Origin: Paracoccaceae bacterium
GTDB lineage: Bacteria; Pseudomonadota; Alphaproteobacteria; Rhodobacterales; Rhodobacteraceae
Direction: 5' to 3'
DNA: 38,339 nucleotides
Assembly (NCBI GenBank): GCA_024639125.1
Contig: JAHEJA010000020.1
Span: forward strand, 1 to 38,339
Shown: positions 7,088-15,508 of the stretch, in pieces
Position numbering within the stretch: position 1 is the first letter of the stretch
How the letters are laid out: each line of letters starts with the position of its first letter
Notes under the pieces: model-generated
What the model was told of the DNA's origin: nothing
What the model saw: the letters and a program-made list of their open reading frames with translations, nothing else
Databases searched by the model: none
Made by a program: the position numbers and the translations under genes

Positions 7088-8407
7088 ATGAGGCAGAGTA
7101 GGTTATTAGGGGCGTTGTTAGTATGCGTACCCATGGTGTCTGGATGTATGGACACCGGAAATTCGAACGGATCATTTTTGAGTCGTTTCGCGTCCAAAGG
7201 GGATGTGGAAACGTCTGCAACCCCAGCGAAATCATCCGATATTCAGGGGGAGCCTTCAAAGGTCATATCGACGCTGCAAGCGCGGCGATCTGCATTGCCG
7301 GGGTCTGGGCCTTATGCGACAATTGCGGCACATGTGTTGGCAGCTAATTCCCGTGTCGCCGAAGCTGAGCTGCGTTCCGCACGGTTGCGCGCCGAGGCAC
7401 AATCAAAAAATTGGCTGCCCTCTATCGGCCCATCCATTAGCCTTACGTCCTTGGGTGACTTTGTCGCCAATCTGATCTTGGAACAGGTCATCTTTGATAA
7501 TGGTCGCAAGAAAGCAGAGCGCGATTTTGCCAAGGCCGATGTCGAAGTTGCCGCCGTTTCCTTGTCATCTGATACCAACCAACGGGTTTATGATGCTCTA
7601 TCGCTTTATTTGACTGCCGAAGAGGGGCGTCAAATATCGCGCCACTCTGAGCAGGCGCTCGCGGATATGAACCAATTCAAATGGATCATGACCCAACGCG
7701 TCCAAGGTGGCGTATCGGATATGTCTGATCTGAATATTTTGAACCAGAAACTTGCTGAAATTCAATCTGATTTCAACCGCGGTTCCGAAAAATCGGCGAC
7801 TGCGATGACCGAATTGAATGCGATGTCCGTGATGCCTTTGGGCGATTTGCGTGGCATTGATCATGTCAGCGTATCCACCAAGTCCGCAGAACCGCTTACC
7901 GTTTTAAAAGCATTGGCTGAACAAGACCGTGCAATTGCCGAAGCAACCATAGAACGCGCGGGCAATTTGCCAGGTTTGGTTGCCACAGCCAGCGGCGGAA
8001 CGTCCCCGACAGGGGCGGCTCTTGCTGTTAAAACCGACAGTTTGTTCAACTTGGGAACAGGGGCGAAATTGAAAGCGATTGAAGCAACGAAAGACGCCGC
8101 ATCGCGCAAAGTGTCCCAAGCCCAAGAAGAAGCCAACCGCAAGCTGCGTTCGCTCGAACAACAGTTGATAGCCGCCAACCGCGCGGCGGATGAATCCAAA
8201 CAACTCACATCCCAAGCGAAAAAGAATCTGGACCTGTTCCAAGCACAATACGAAGCAGGCCAGCGCCAAGTCATGGATGTGGTCGGGGTTTATGAAACCT
8301 TTTCCCGCCAACAGCGCGCACGCATCGAACATACCTATTCCGCGGCCCGCCTAGAATTGGCGATTGCGCGTGAATTGGGACTATTGGCAGATGGAGAAGA
8401 CATTTGA
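7088..8407 (+). CDS. TolC-family outer-membrane lipoprotein of the type I secretion system
   Basis: This 439-residue protein is the outer-membrane channel partner of the downstream ABC transporter and adaptor. It has a lipoprotein signal peptide: hydrophobic residues 6-19 ending in the lipobox VSGC, with Cys20 as the lipidation site. The remainder is the long alpha-helical hairpin repeat of outer membrane efflux proteins, with heptad-rich segments (ANSRVAEAELRSARLRAEA near 83-101, and QAQEEANRKLRSLEQQL near 346-362). SIGPSISLTSLGDF and DNGRKKAERDFAKADVEVA are typical of LapE/TolC relatives. It follows the adhesin by 78 bases with a hairpin between. Its stop overlaps the TTG start of the transporter by 4 bases. 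Confidence 0.88.
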   Translation: MRQSRLLGALLVCVPMVSGCMDTGNSNGSFLSRFASKGDVETSATPAKSSDIQGEPSKVISTLQARRSALPGSGPYATIAAHVLAANSRVAEAELRSARLRAEAQSKNWLPSIGPSISLTSLGDFVANLILEQVIFDNGRKKAERDFAKADVEVAAVSLSSDTNQRVYDALSLYLTAEEGRQISRHSEQALADMNQFKWIMTQRVQGGVSDMSDLNILNQKLAEIQSDFNRGSEKSATAMTELNAMSVMPLGDLRGIDHVSVSTKSAEPLTVLKALAEQDRAIAEATIERAGNLPGLVATASGGTSPTGAALAVKTDSLFNLGTGAKLKAIEATKDAASRKVSQAQEEANRKLRSLEQQLIAANRAADESKQLTSQAKKNLDLFQAQYEAGQRQVMDVVGVYETFSRQQRARIEHTYSAARLELAIARELGLLADGEDI

Positions 8408-10617
8408 GCAAGACAGTTCCTCTGCGTATTAATGGGGTGAAGCCAACGGAATTGGCTAAAATCACACCCAAAAAGATCGAAGCGCCTGCGCCAGCAGTCA
8501 TTGATGAAAAGATCCAAAACCGTGCTGAATTGGCGCGTGTTTATGCGGGGCTTTTGGGGGCGAATGCCTCTATGAATGACTTGATCGAAGCCATGACTTT
8601 GGCGCGTGGCGACCAAGATACCATCGAGGCCAAGGTGATTTCTGACGCCTTAGAGGCAATTGGTTTGCGTTCAAACGTGGGTCACGTAGCACAAATGACA
8701 GAAGACCTCTGGCCGGCTATCGTGCAGATGACAAGCGGACAGTATATCCTTGTTATTGGGCAAGAGGATAACGAACTTAGCCTTTATGACACCAGCTGCA
8801 CCGACAATCGCGCCTTTGTAACGGTTCAGGAATTTGAACCCTATTTCACAGGAATTTTGCTAAAAGCCGAAGCAAGCCTGACAACAGTCGCCGAACGCCA
8901 CAAAACACAAACACGCGGTGATCATTGGTTTTGGGGCGCGTTTCGTCCCTATTACCGACAGTTTAGCGAAGTGATCCTTGGATCCTTTGTTGGCAACCTT
9001 TTGGCTGTGGCTGTGGCGTTGTTTTCGCTTCAGGTTTATGACCGCGTTATTCCGCATCAATCCGAAGCCACGCTTTGGGTCTTGGCAACAGGCGCGTTCA
9101 TTGCACTTTTGCTCGAAGCATCGCTAAAAATTGCGCGGGCGCGATTGGTCGATGGCGCTGGGCGTCAGATTGAAATCGGCGTTCAGAAAATGCTGTTGGA
9201 CAAACTGCTGGGCATGCGCTCTGATCTTAAGGGGCGCTCTCCGAGCAAACTGTTTTCGGCTATGCGTGAATTCGGGTCTGTGCGCGAATTCTTTACCGCA
9301 ACTTCCGTTGGGACTTTGGCGGATATTCCGTTTGTTTTCATCTTCTTGCTCTTGGTTGCCTCTATTGCGGGCAACGTCGTGTATGTGTTGATCCTTGGCG
9401 GTATTTTGATGGTGCTTCCGGGTTTCTTTATGCAAAAGAAAATGATGCGCCTGACCGAAGAAATGCAAGGCGCAAGCGCGAAAACCAACCGCTTGCTCCA
9501 AGAGGTATTGACCGAGTTGGATACTGTGAAAACCCAACGCGCAGAAGATCGCTATCGCCGCATGTGGACAGAGCTATCGACGCTAAGTTCGATGAAGTCC
9601 TCAGATCAGCGCAAGCTGTCTTCTATCATGACGTTCTGGAGCCAAGGCATTCAGCAAGCGACCTATATTTCTGCTGTGATTACATGTACCTATATGGTAT
9701 TCGCTGGGAACCTGAGCGTCGGGTCCATCATCGCTGTGGGTATTCTAACGGGGCGGACGTTGTCGCCACTGACCCAATTGGCAGGCACGATGTCACGTTG
9801 GGGAAATGTGAAATCTGCTTTGGATGGGTTGGACAATTTGGTGACCTCGCCCCAGGATGTCGAAGCCGAACGCACCTATTTGCGCCGTGATGCGATCAAG
9901 GGATCGTTCGAATTACGCGAAGTTCAATTCCGCTATGATGACGATAGTGCCTCAATCGTGGATATCCCTGCCGCTATCTTGCAACCCGGTCAAAAGATCG
10001 CGGTTCTGGGATCAAACGGGGCGGGCAAATCCACGCTATTGAAAATGTTGGCAGGTTTGTACGCGCCGACCCGTGGTACCATTTTGTTGGATGGCACGGA
10101 TATGGCGCAGATCGCTGCCAAAGACTTGCGTCGTTTGATCGGCTATCTGGGCCAAGATGTGCGTCTCTTTAGTGGAACTCTGCGCGATAACCTTAACCTT
10201 AATCTTTTGGAAAAAGACGATGCGCGTCTTTTCGAAGCGCTTGATTTCGCGGGCCTAGGCCAGTTTGTCAAAGCGCACCCCAAAGGGTTGGATTTAGAAA
10301 TTCAAGACGGTGGTTTGGGCCTGTCTATCGGACAGCGTCAATCTATCGGTTGGGCGCGGCTTTGGCTGCAAGACCCGGCTGTATGTCTTCTTGACGAACC
10401 GACCGCCGCCTTGGATCAGACGCTAGAAGCGACCCTGATCAGCCGCCTTGAAACGTGGCTTGCCCATCGAACCGCAATTATTGCCACGCACCGCGTTCCC
10501 ATTTTGGCGCTGACCAACCGTACATTCATTATGCAAAACGGGCGGATGGCGATGGATGGTCCACGCGATGCGGTGCTGGCCCATCTTCGGTCCCCAAAAG
10601 GAGGAGCAGTCGGATGA
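8404..10617 (+). CDS. Type I secretion ABC transporter (LapB-like, ATPase + permease)
   Basis: This inner-membrane exporter is 737 residues long. Residues 40-155 correspond to a peptidase-C39-like domain, but the catalytic cysteine is absent (ASMNDLIEA at that position), so it should dock cargo rather than cleave a leader. Membrane segments follow from about 185 to 455. The ATPase domain has Walker A GSNGAGKST (536-544), a signature LSIGQRQ starting at 640, Walker B VCLLDE ending in Glu665, and H-loop His696. The signature has Ile in place of the usual second residue Gly. Translation starts at TTG inside ATTTGA, overlapping the previous stop, behind GGAGAAG. The stop overlaps the adaptor gene's ATG (ATGA). 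Confidence 0.93.
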   Translation: MSKTVPLRINGVKPTELAKITPKKIEAPAPAVIDEKIQNRAELARVYAGLLGANASMNDLIEAMTLARGDQDTIEAKVISDALEAIGLRSNVGHVAQMTEDLWPAIVQMTSGQYILVIGQEDNELSLYDTSCTDNRAFVTVQEFEPYFTGILLKAEASLTTVAERHKTQTRGDHWFWGAFRPYYRQFSEVILGSFVGNLLAVAVALFSLQVYDRVIPHQSEATLWVLATGAFIALLLEASLKIARARLVDGAGRQIEIGVQKMLLDKLLGMRSDLKGRSPSKLFSAMREFGSVREFFTATSVGTLADIPFVFIFLLLVASIAGNVVYVLILGGILMVLPGFFMQKKMMRLTEEMQGASAKTNRLLQEVLTELDTVKTQRAEDRYRRMWTELSTLSSMKSSDQRKLSSIMTFWSQGIQQATYISAVITCTYMVFAGNLSVGSIIAVGILTGRTLSPLTQLAGTMSRWGNVKSALDGLDNLVTSPQDVEAERTYLRRDAIKGSFELREVQFRYDDDSASIVDIPAAILQPGQKIAVLGSNGAGKSTLLKMLAGLYAPTRGTILLDGTDMAQIAAKDLRRLIGYLGQDVRLFSGTLRDNLNLNLLEKDDARLFEALDFAGLGQFVKAHPKGLDLEIQDGGLGLSIGQRQSIGWARLWLQDPAVCLLDEPTAALDQTLEATLISRLETWLAHRTAIIATHRVPILALTNRTFIMQNGRMAMDGPRDAVLAHLRSPKGGAVG

Positions 10618-11801
10618 CAATGGTATCCCCTGCGCTGTCGCAGCAATTGAAACATCAGATGCGTGGCCCAAGCATAACAGTCTGGCTGTGCGCTTTGACG
10701 GTTTGGGCCTTTATCCTTTGGGCCGCTTTCGCTTGGGTCGATGAAATCGTGCGTGCTGATGGGGAAATCATTTCGTCGTCGCGTCCACAAATTATCCAGA
10801 ACCTCGAAGGCGGTATCTTGGCGGAACTAACTGTTCTCGAAGGGGATGTTGTCAACAAAGGGGATGTATTGGCGCGGTTGCAATCGACCATTTTCCAATC
10901 TTCGGTCGACGAACTTTTGGGCCAAATTGCAGGTTTGGAAATACGCCGCTTGCGGTTAGAGGCCGAAATGGCCGGTCAATTTGAATTCTATGTTCCAGAA
11001 GAATTTGCAAATCGAAACCCTGATATTGTTTCCTCTGAAATGGCGCTGTTGCGCGCCCGGCAGATGGATTTTGTAAGCCGTCGCGACGGGGCGCAAAAGG
11101 TTTTGGATCAATCCACTCAGGAAACAGACTTGCTTGAGAACATGCTCAAGAAAAAGGTTGTTGCGCTGATCGAAGTGACACGTGCGCGTAAAACATTGGC
11201 GGATGCGCAGATCAAATTAGACGAAATTGTCACCAGTACGGAACTGGATCGCGCCAAAGAATATTCAGACGTTCTAAAAGAGCTTGCTGTTTTGAAACAG
11301 AACCTCAAGGCGTCAATGGACCAGCTTAACCGGACGGTTTTGTTTAGCCCGATGCGCGGTGTGGTGAACAATCTTTCTGTGACCACAATCGGTGGGGTCG
11401 TGCGCCCGGGCGAAGAAATTCTTCAGATTATTCCACTAGACGAAGAATTGTTTATCGAAGCGCGGGTAAAGCCCGAAGACATCGCAAACATTCGTTCCGG
11501 TCAAGAAGCCACAATCAAGCTAAGCGCCTATGATTACACGATATTCGGAACGCTAAAGGGTCGCGTTGATGTGATTTCTGCGGATACGTTCAAAGACGAA
11601 CGTTCCCGCCAAGCCGACGGCGATCCCCACTATAAAGTGCGCATTCGTGTTGACAAAAAGGGCATGACAGATCGCCAAGCGCGGATCGAAATTCGCCCAG
11701 GAATGCAGGCGCAGGCGGAATTGCACACGGGTGAAAAAACCATTCTGCAATATCTGCTCAAGCCGCTCTATAAATCACGAGAAGCCTTTCACGAACGTTA
11801 A
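10614..11801 (+). CDS. HlyD-family periplasmic adaptor of the type I secretion system
   Basis: The adaptor links the ABC transporter to the outer-membrane channel. From the ATG at 10614 it is 395 residues, a normal length. A single membrane anchor lies at about residues 20-42 (SITVWLCALTVWAFILWAAF). It is followed by the lipoyl/barrel half PQIIQNLEGGILAELTVLEGDVV, a long coiled coil (about 90-240), and the closing barrel VLFSPMRGVVNNL with GGVVRPGEEILQIIP. The frame is open further upstream, but this ATG has a perfect AGGAGG nine bases before it and overlaps the transporter stop as ATGA. The gene closes the operon and is followed by an intrinsic terminator. Confidence 0.93.
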   Translation: MTMVSPALSQQLKHQMRGPSITVWLCALTVWAFILWAAFAWVDEIVRADGEIISSSRPQIIQNLEGGILAELTVLEGDVVNKGDVLARLQSTIFQSSVDELLGQIAGLEIRRLRLEAEMAGQFEFYVPEEFANRNPDIVSSEMALLRARQMDFVSRRDGAQKVLDQSTQETDLLENMLKKKVVALIEVTRARKTLADAQIKLDEIVTSTELDRAKEYSDVLKELAVLKQNLKASMDQLNRTVLFSPMRGVVNNLSVTTIGGVVRPGEEILQIIPLDEELFIEARVKPEDIANIRSGQEATIKLSAYDYTIFGTLKGRVDVISADTFKDERSRQADGDPHYKVRIRVDKKGMTDRQARIEIRPGMQAQAELHTGEKTILQYLLKPLYKSREAFHER

Positions 11802-11823
11802 ACCAGTTTAACCCGAGGCAAGA

Positions 11824-11861
11824 GGTTCAGTCGCCCATCGGCACTGGACCTTTTGTTTTTT
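11824..11861 (+). terminator. Rho-independent terminator of the type I secretion operon
   Basis: GGTTCAGT (11824-11831) pairs with ACTGGACC (11843-11850) with one G-U pair. The stem extends inward by GCC/GGC around the loop CATC. A T-rich tract, TTTTGTTTTTT, follows directly (11851-11861). It lies 23 bases after the adaptor stop, which supports a single transcription unit ending here. Confidence 0.85.
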
Positions 11862-11896
11862 GGGGCGTAGGGCATGGAAAAGGGAACGAAAAGGAT

Positions 11897-12418
11897 ATGG
11901 TGATGACCTGTGCATTTTGCAGCTCTGATAGTGGTTTGGCCGAAGTCATTGCGACACCCCGTGACGATGTCGTGATTTTGTGCGCCCAATGTCAGGACGG
12001 AGTTTCAGGAACGCCAGCCGTTGGTCCACATTGGCAATGCCTAAATGACGCAATCTGGAGCGAGGACAACGCGGTCAAGGTTTTGGCTTATCGCACATTG
12101 CACAAGCTCACTGACGCAGCATGGGTACGTGATTTATTGGATATCGCCTATTTGGAACCTGATGTCGAAGACTGGGCCAAAGCGGGCATTGTCGAAGTTT
12201 CTGACCTTGTTCACAAGGACACAAACGGCACGGTCCTAACATCAGGGGACACCGTGGTGTTGATCAAGGATCTTCCTGTCAAAGGGGCAGGGTTCACCGC
12301 AAAGCGGGGCACTGCTGTGCGGGGGATATCCTTGGTTCCTGATAACGCCGGCCACATCGAAGGCCGCGTTAACGGGCAACGCATTGTGATTTTGACCGAG
12401 TTCGTCAAGAAATCCTAA
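11897..12418 (+). CDS. PhnA-like zinc-ribbon protein (YjdM family)
   Basis: The protein has 173 residues. The N-terminus has a zinc-ribbon-like pair of motifs, CAFC and CAQC, separated by about 25 residues. The C-terminal half is a PhnA domain: DTNGTVLTSGDTVVLIKDLPV, then KRGTAVRGISLV and ending VILTEFVKKS. The family was named for alkylphosphonate utilisation, but its members are not needed for that pathway, and no phosphonate genes are nearby, so the function is unknown. The start could be the ATG at 11897 or at 11903; AAAGGA just upstream favours the region. It is independent of the secretion operon (a terminator intervenes). Its TAA shares four bases with the stop of the convergent thioesterase gene. 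Confidence 0.85.
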   Translation: MVMTCAFCSSDSGLAEVIATPRDDVVILCAQCQDGVSGTPAVGPHWQCLNDAIWSEDNAVKVLAYRTLHKLTDAAWVRDLLDIAYLEPDVEDWAKAGIVEVSDLVHKDTNGTVLTSGDTVVLIKDLPVKGAGFTAKRGTAVRGISLVPDNAGHIEGRVNGQRIVILTEFVKKS

Positions 12419-12855
12419 GGGTGCATGACAATCTGATTGAGGCTGGCACGCACGCTGTCGGATAGCGGCTCTGGGCGACCTGTGTCGCTTTGGACTTGGA
12501 CTTGGGCAAAAAAACCTTGGGCAAATGCGGATTCTTCGTCATTGCGAAATAGCCCGATTTCATACTTCCATGATGAATTCCCGATATGGGCGACGCGCAA
12601 ACCGGCGTGGATGGTGTCGGGAAACCCTGCTTCGGCAAAATACCGGCAGCCGCTTTCGACCACCATTAGCATCATTTCTGTACCGGTTAGGTCAAAAACA
12701 GACTGCGCCATTTGCCAGCGTGTGACAGCGGTATCAATTAACGAATAGTGAATGACATTGTTCATATGCCCATATTGGTCATTGTCCTGCCATCGTGTTT
12801 CAAGCGTGATAAACGTGGCAAATGCCGTGCGATGTTCGGGGGGAAGTTTTGCCAT
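12415..12855 (-). CDS. Acyl-CoA thioesterase, 4HBT hotdog fold
   Basis: This 146-residue single-domain hotdog protein belongs to the 4-hydroxybenzoyl-CoA thioesterase superfamily. The active-site block WQDNDQYGHMNNV (residues 22-34) carries the conserved Asp and the GHMNN helix start. The later strand YFAEAGFPDTIHAGLRV matches the family. The acyl-CoA substrate cannot be predicted. It is divergent from a 3-hydroxyacyl-CoA-dehydrogenase-like SDR across a 117-base gap, which suggests a shared role in acyl-CoA metabolism, though this is only inference. Its TAG overlaps the PhnA-like gene's stop by four bases. Confidence 0.88.
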   Translation of the reverse strand: MAKLPPEHRTAFATFITLETRWQDNDQYGHMNNVIHYSLIDTAVTRWQMAQSVFDLTGTEMMLMVVESGCRYFAEAGFPDTIHAGLRVAHIGNSSWKYEIGLFRNDEESAFAQGFFAQVQVQSDTGRPEPLSDSVRASLNQIVMHP

Positions 12856-12903
12856 CGGTGTCCCTTTGCAAAGGTTAAGGTGCCTATCAATTTTATACGC
12901 AAG

Positions 12904-12918
12904 GTTATTTTACATAAC
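12904..12918. promoter_or_regulatory. Inverted repeat in thioesterase/SDR divergent promoter region
   Basis: GTTAT-TTTAC-ATAAC is a 5+5 inverted repeat with a 5-base spacer, located just before a TTGACG (12922-12927) that may be the -35 of the SDR gene. The matching -10 would be poor. It is a candidate shared operator, with weak evidence. Confidence 0.25.
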
Positions 12919-12972
12919 GAATTGACGCTAGAGGGTATGACGTGAAACATGACCCCAATCTAGGAGGAAGCT

Positions 12973-13740
12973 ATGCAGATTTCAAATTCTACTGTCGCAA
13001 TCGTAACGGGGGGTGCATCTGGTCTGGGTGCAGCAACGGCACAGGCGCTTGCTGACAAAGGCGCCAAAGTCGTTTTGTTTGACATGAACCAAGACTTGGG
13101 TACGGCGCATGCAGCGGCTATTGGCGGCGCGTTTGAACACGTGGATGTGTCGAATGCCACCGACGTCAACGCAGCCATGGCCAAGGTGCGCCGCGATCTG
13201 GGGGCTATTCACATCTTGGTCAACTGCGCCGGTGTTGGTTGGGCCGCCAAAACTGTGTCCAAGGGCGAACCCCATGATCCCGATATGTTTGCCAAACTCA
13301 TTGGGATCAATCTTGTCGGGTCGTTTAACTGTGCCAGCCAAGCTGCGGCGCATATGGTTCAGAACGATCCTATCAACGATGACGGCGAGCGTGGCATTAT
13401 CATCAATACGGCGTCCGTAGCGGCCTACGAAGGCCAAGTGGGTCAAGTGGCATATGCGGCCTCCAAGGGAGGGATCGTTGGAATGACCTTGCCTATGGCG
13501 CGGGATCTGGCGCCCAATGGTGTGCGTGTTTGTACGATTGCACCGGGATTATTCCTGACACCACTTTTGGAAAGCCTTCCCCAAGAGGTGCAAGCGTCAT
13601 TGGGTCAACAGGTTCCGTTCCCGTCACGTTTGGGGAAGCCTGCAGAATACGGTAAATTGGTTTGTCACATGGTCGAAAATAGCATGCTGAACGGCGAAGT
13701 TGTGCGTTTAGACGGCGCGATCCGAATGGCGCCGCGGTAA
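12973..13740 (+). CDS. SDR dehydrogenase, 3-hydroxyacyl-CoA dehydrogenase type-2-like
   Basis: This 255-residue classical short-chain dehydrogenase carries the NAD-binding motif TGGASGLG at residues 12-19, an acidic residue after strand 2 (VVLFDMN) that predicts NAD over NADP, NCAGVGWA in place of NNAG, the catalytic serine in IIINTASVAAYEG, and YAASK with Tyr161 and Lys165. Overall sequence, especially the inserted NDPINDDGERGIIINTAS and the ending RLDGAIRMAPR, is that of the HSD17B10/type-2 3-hydroxyacyl-CoA dehydrogenase group, used in branched-chain fatty acid or isoleucine breakdown. AGGAGG lies five bases before the ATG. The stop abuts the stop of the next, convergent gene with no gap. 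Confidence 0.92.
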   Translation: MQISNSTVAIVTGGASGLGAATAQALADKGAKVVLFDMNQDLGTAHAAAIGGAFEHVDVSNATDVNAAMAKVRRDLGAIHILVNCAGVGWAAKTVSKGEPHDPDMFAKLIGINLVGSFNCASQAAAHMVQNDPINDDGERGIIINTASVAAYEGQVGQVAYAASKGGIVGMTLPMARDLAPNGVRVCTIAPGLFLTPLLESLPQEVQASLGQQVPFPSRLGKPAEYGKLVCHMVENSMLNGEVVRLDGAIRMAPR

Positions 13741-14508
13741 CTAGCGCGACCTTATAGCAGTAAAGATCGCCGAGGCAGCCCACCCCATGACCCCGGCGAT
13801 CACAAGTGACATAAGCGCATAGGCCAAAGGCATGTCGCGGGACATATTGAATAAGAAACGTTCAAGTCCGACCTTTTTCACATCTAGTTTTGTGTTGTAT
13901 TGACTAACAACCGATTGATTGCGCGTTAGGAATACGCGGGCTTCGTAATTGCCTTCGACCAAATTCGCAGGCAGATCGATCGCCGTGTGAAACAAGGTGT
14001 TTTCCTGAATGTTCACGCTTGAGGGCAATATCGAATAAAGCTCGTTTGCGGTGTTGATGCGGATCAGCGCTTCGGTAAAGCTTTGGGAATCTTGCACTGT
14101 TGATGGCGCACCAACTGAGCGAATGGCCAAGGGAATAGATATTTTATACCGCAGGTCTTCTGTTGCGCTCAGCACGTCGTCCCAAGGGGCCGATGTTGCA
14201 ACGGCATAAAAACTGGGCGCTTCGTCGACTTCTACAATATCTGTATTGATCCAAATCCCGAATTTGCGTGATTTGCGGCGCACTTGGATCGCCTCTTTGG
14301 GGCCGGATATGGTGACAATCACATTAAGCGGATCTTTGGGGATTTCCGTTTCGCGTTTGACCGCGCCGAAAATGATGATCTGTGATCCTTCGAAACCCGC
14401 TGTAATCGCCACTTGATCATGGCTCATGTTCATCAGGATTTCTTCCTCAGCCTGCGCCAAAACGCTGGTGAGCATCACGATCAATGTGGTGAGTAGGGCG
14501 CGCCACAT
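13741..14508 (-). CDS. TIGR02186-family membrane-anchored periplasmic protein
   Basis: This 255-residue protein is of the TIGR02186 family, known mainly in Alphaproteobacteria and of unknown biochemical role. A Sec signal peptide is visible (WRALLTTLIVMLTSVLAQA, cleavage after about residue 20). A periplasmic beta-rich region follows, and one membrane helix lies near the C-terminus (ALMSLVIAGVMGWAASAIF, about 230-250). It is commonly encoded beside a TSUP permease, as here, and may act with it. The ATG at 14508 overlaps the permease's stop (TGATG). A GTG three bases earlier is an alternative. Confidence 0.85.
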   Translation of the reverse strand: MWRALLTTLIVMLTSVLAQAEEEILMNMSHDQVAITAGFEGSQIIIFGAVKRETEIPKDPLNVIVTISGPKEAIQVRRKSRKFGIWINTDIVEVDEAPSFYAVATSAPWDDVLSATEDLRYKISIPLAIRSVGAPSTVQDSQSFTEALIRINTANELYSILPSSVNIQENTLFHTAIDLPANLVEGNYEARVFLTRNQSVVSQYNTKLDVKKVGLERFLFNMSRDMPLAYALMSLVIAGVMGWAASAIFTAIRSR

Positions 14509-15422
14509 CACTCGATCATCCCAAGGGAAAATAGTTCGCTCGGCATGATCAAAAGATCAAGCGCGATGCGGAAACAGACAACAAGCACCATCAGCGACAA
14601 AAGAATACGAAGCTGTTCGGATTTCATCTTTACAGCGATTTGCGTGCCAAATTGGGCGCCAATCACGCCCCCTATGAGCAACAAGAGCGCAAGCGCGATA
14701 TCCACGGTGTAATTGGTTGTCGCATGTAAAATTGTTGAAAACCCAGCGACAAAAATGATTTGAAACAAAGAGGTACCAACCACGACTTTGGTTGGCATTC
14801 CCAGAATGTAAATCATGGCAGGCACCATGATGAACCCACCGCCAACCCCCATAATCGAGGACAATATCCCAACAACGGTGCCGACCACGACGACAGGAAT
14901 GGCCGAAATATATAGCCCAGATGTCCGGAACCGCATTTTTAGCGGCATTGAATGGACCCATCCGCGTTGCTTGCGCGGTGCGGGTTTATAGGATTTTGAT
15001 TTGCTACGACGCCAAGCGCGGACGCTTTCAAAAAACATCAAACCGCCAATGACGCCTAGAAATAGCACGTAACACAGACGCACAAATAGATCGACTTGGC
15101 CCAGACTTTTTAAATAGTTAAAGATCAACACCCCAAGGGCTGCGCCGACCAAACCACCAATCAGCAGCACGCCGCCCATTTTGAAATCAACTGTGCGCCG
15201 TTGTACATGCGCCAGCACACCCGAAATCGACGATGCCACAATTTGGGCCGATTGTGTGGCAACTGCGACGGCTGGGGGAATGCCAATAAAAAACAACAAA
15301 GGCGTCAGCAAAAAGCCACCGCCAACGCCAAACATCCCCGACAAAATGCCCACAATTCCGCCAGCGCCTAGCAACAGATAGGCGTTCACAGACACTTCGG
15401 CGATGGGAAGATAAATGGTCAT
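14508..15422 (-). CDS. TSUP (TauE/SafE) family permease, putative sulfite/organosulfonate exporter
   Basis: This 304-residue protein shows two homologous halves of about four membrane helices. Each half carries the family's glycine-rich signature: GILSGMFGVGGGFLLTPLL near the N-terminus and GILSSIMGVGGGFIMVPAM in the second half. Family members export sulfite or sulfoacetate or take up organosulfur anions. The substrate here is not determined. The frame is open to 15461, but the ATG at 15422 has an AGGA eight bases upstream and matches where the family starts. It is coupled to the downstream TIGR02186 gene, and the pair forms a likely two-component transporter unit. Confidence 0.88.
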   Translation of the reverse strand: MTIYLPIAEVSVNAYLLLGAGGIVGILSGMFGVGGGFLLTPLLFFIGIPPAVAVATQSAQIVASSISGVLAHVQRRTVDFKMGGVLLIGGLVGAALGVLIFNYLKSLGQVDLFVRLCYVLFLGVIGGLMFFESVRAWRRSKSKSYKPAPRKQRGWVHSMPLKMRFRTSGLYISAIPVVVVGTVVGILSSIMGVGGGFIMVPAMIYILGMPTKVVVGTSLFQIIFVAGFSTILHATTNYTVDIALALLLLIGGVIGAQFGTQIAVKMKSEQLRILLSLMVLVVCFRIALDLLIMPSELFSLGMIE

Positions 15423-15457
15423 GTATTTTCCTAGCGCGACTTGACCTTTAATTGCAA

Positions 15458-15485
15458 GCACAGCCGCCAGTTTTGCCGGCTGTGC
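15458..15485 (-). terminator. Hairpin after the nucleoside-transport operon
   Basis: GCACAGCCG (15458-15466) and CGGCTGTGC (15477-15485) form a perfect 9-bp stem with a 10-base loop in the short gap after the last BMP-transporter gene and before the TSUP gene. On the reverse strand the tail (TTGCAATT) is only moderately T-rich, so termination may be partial. The other strand has the more T-rich tail, but no forward gene enters it. Confidence 0.5.
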
Positions 15486-15508
15486 CTATCTTTTCCCCGC
15501 AACTGGAC

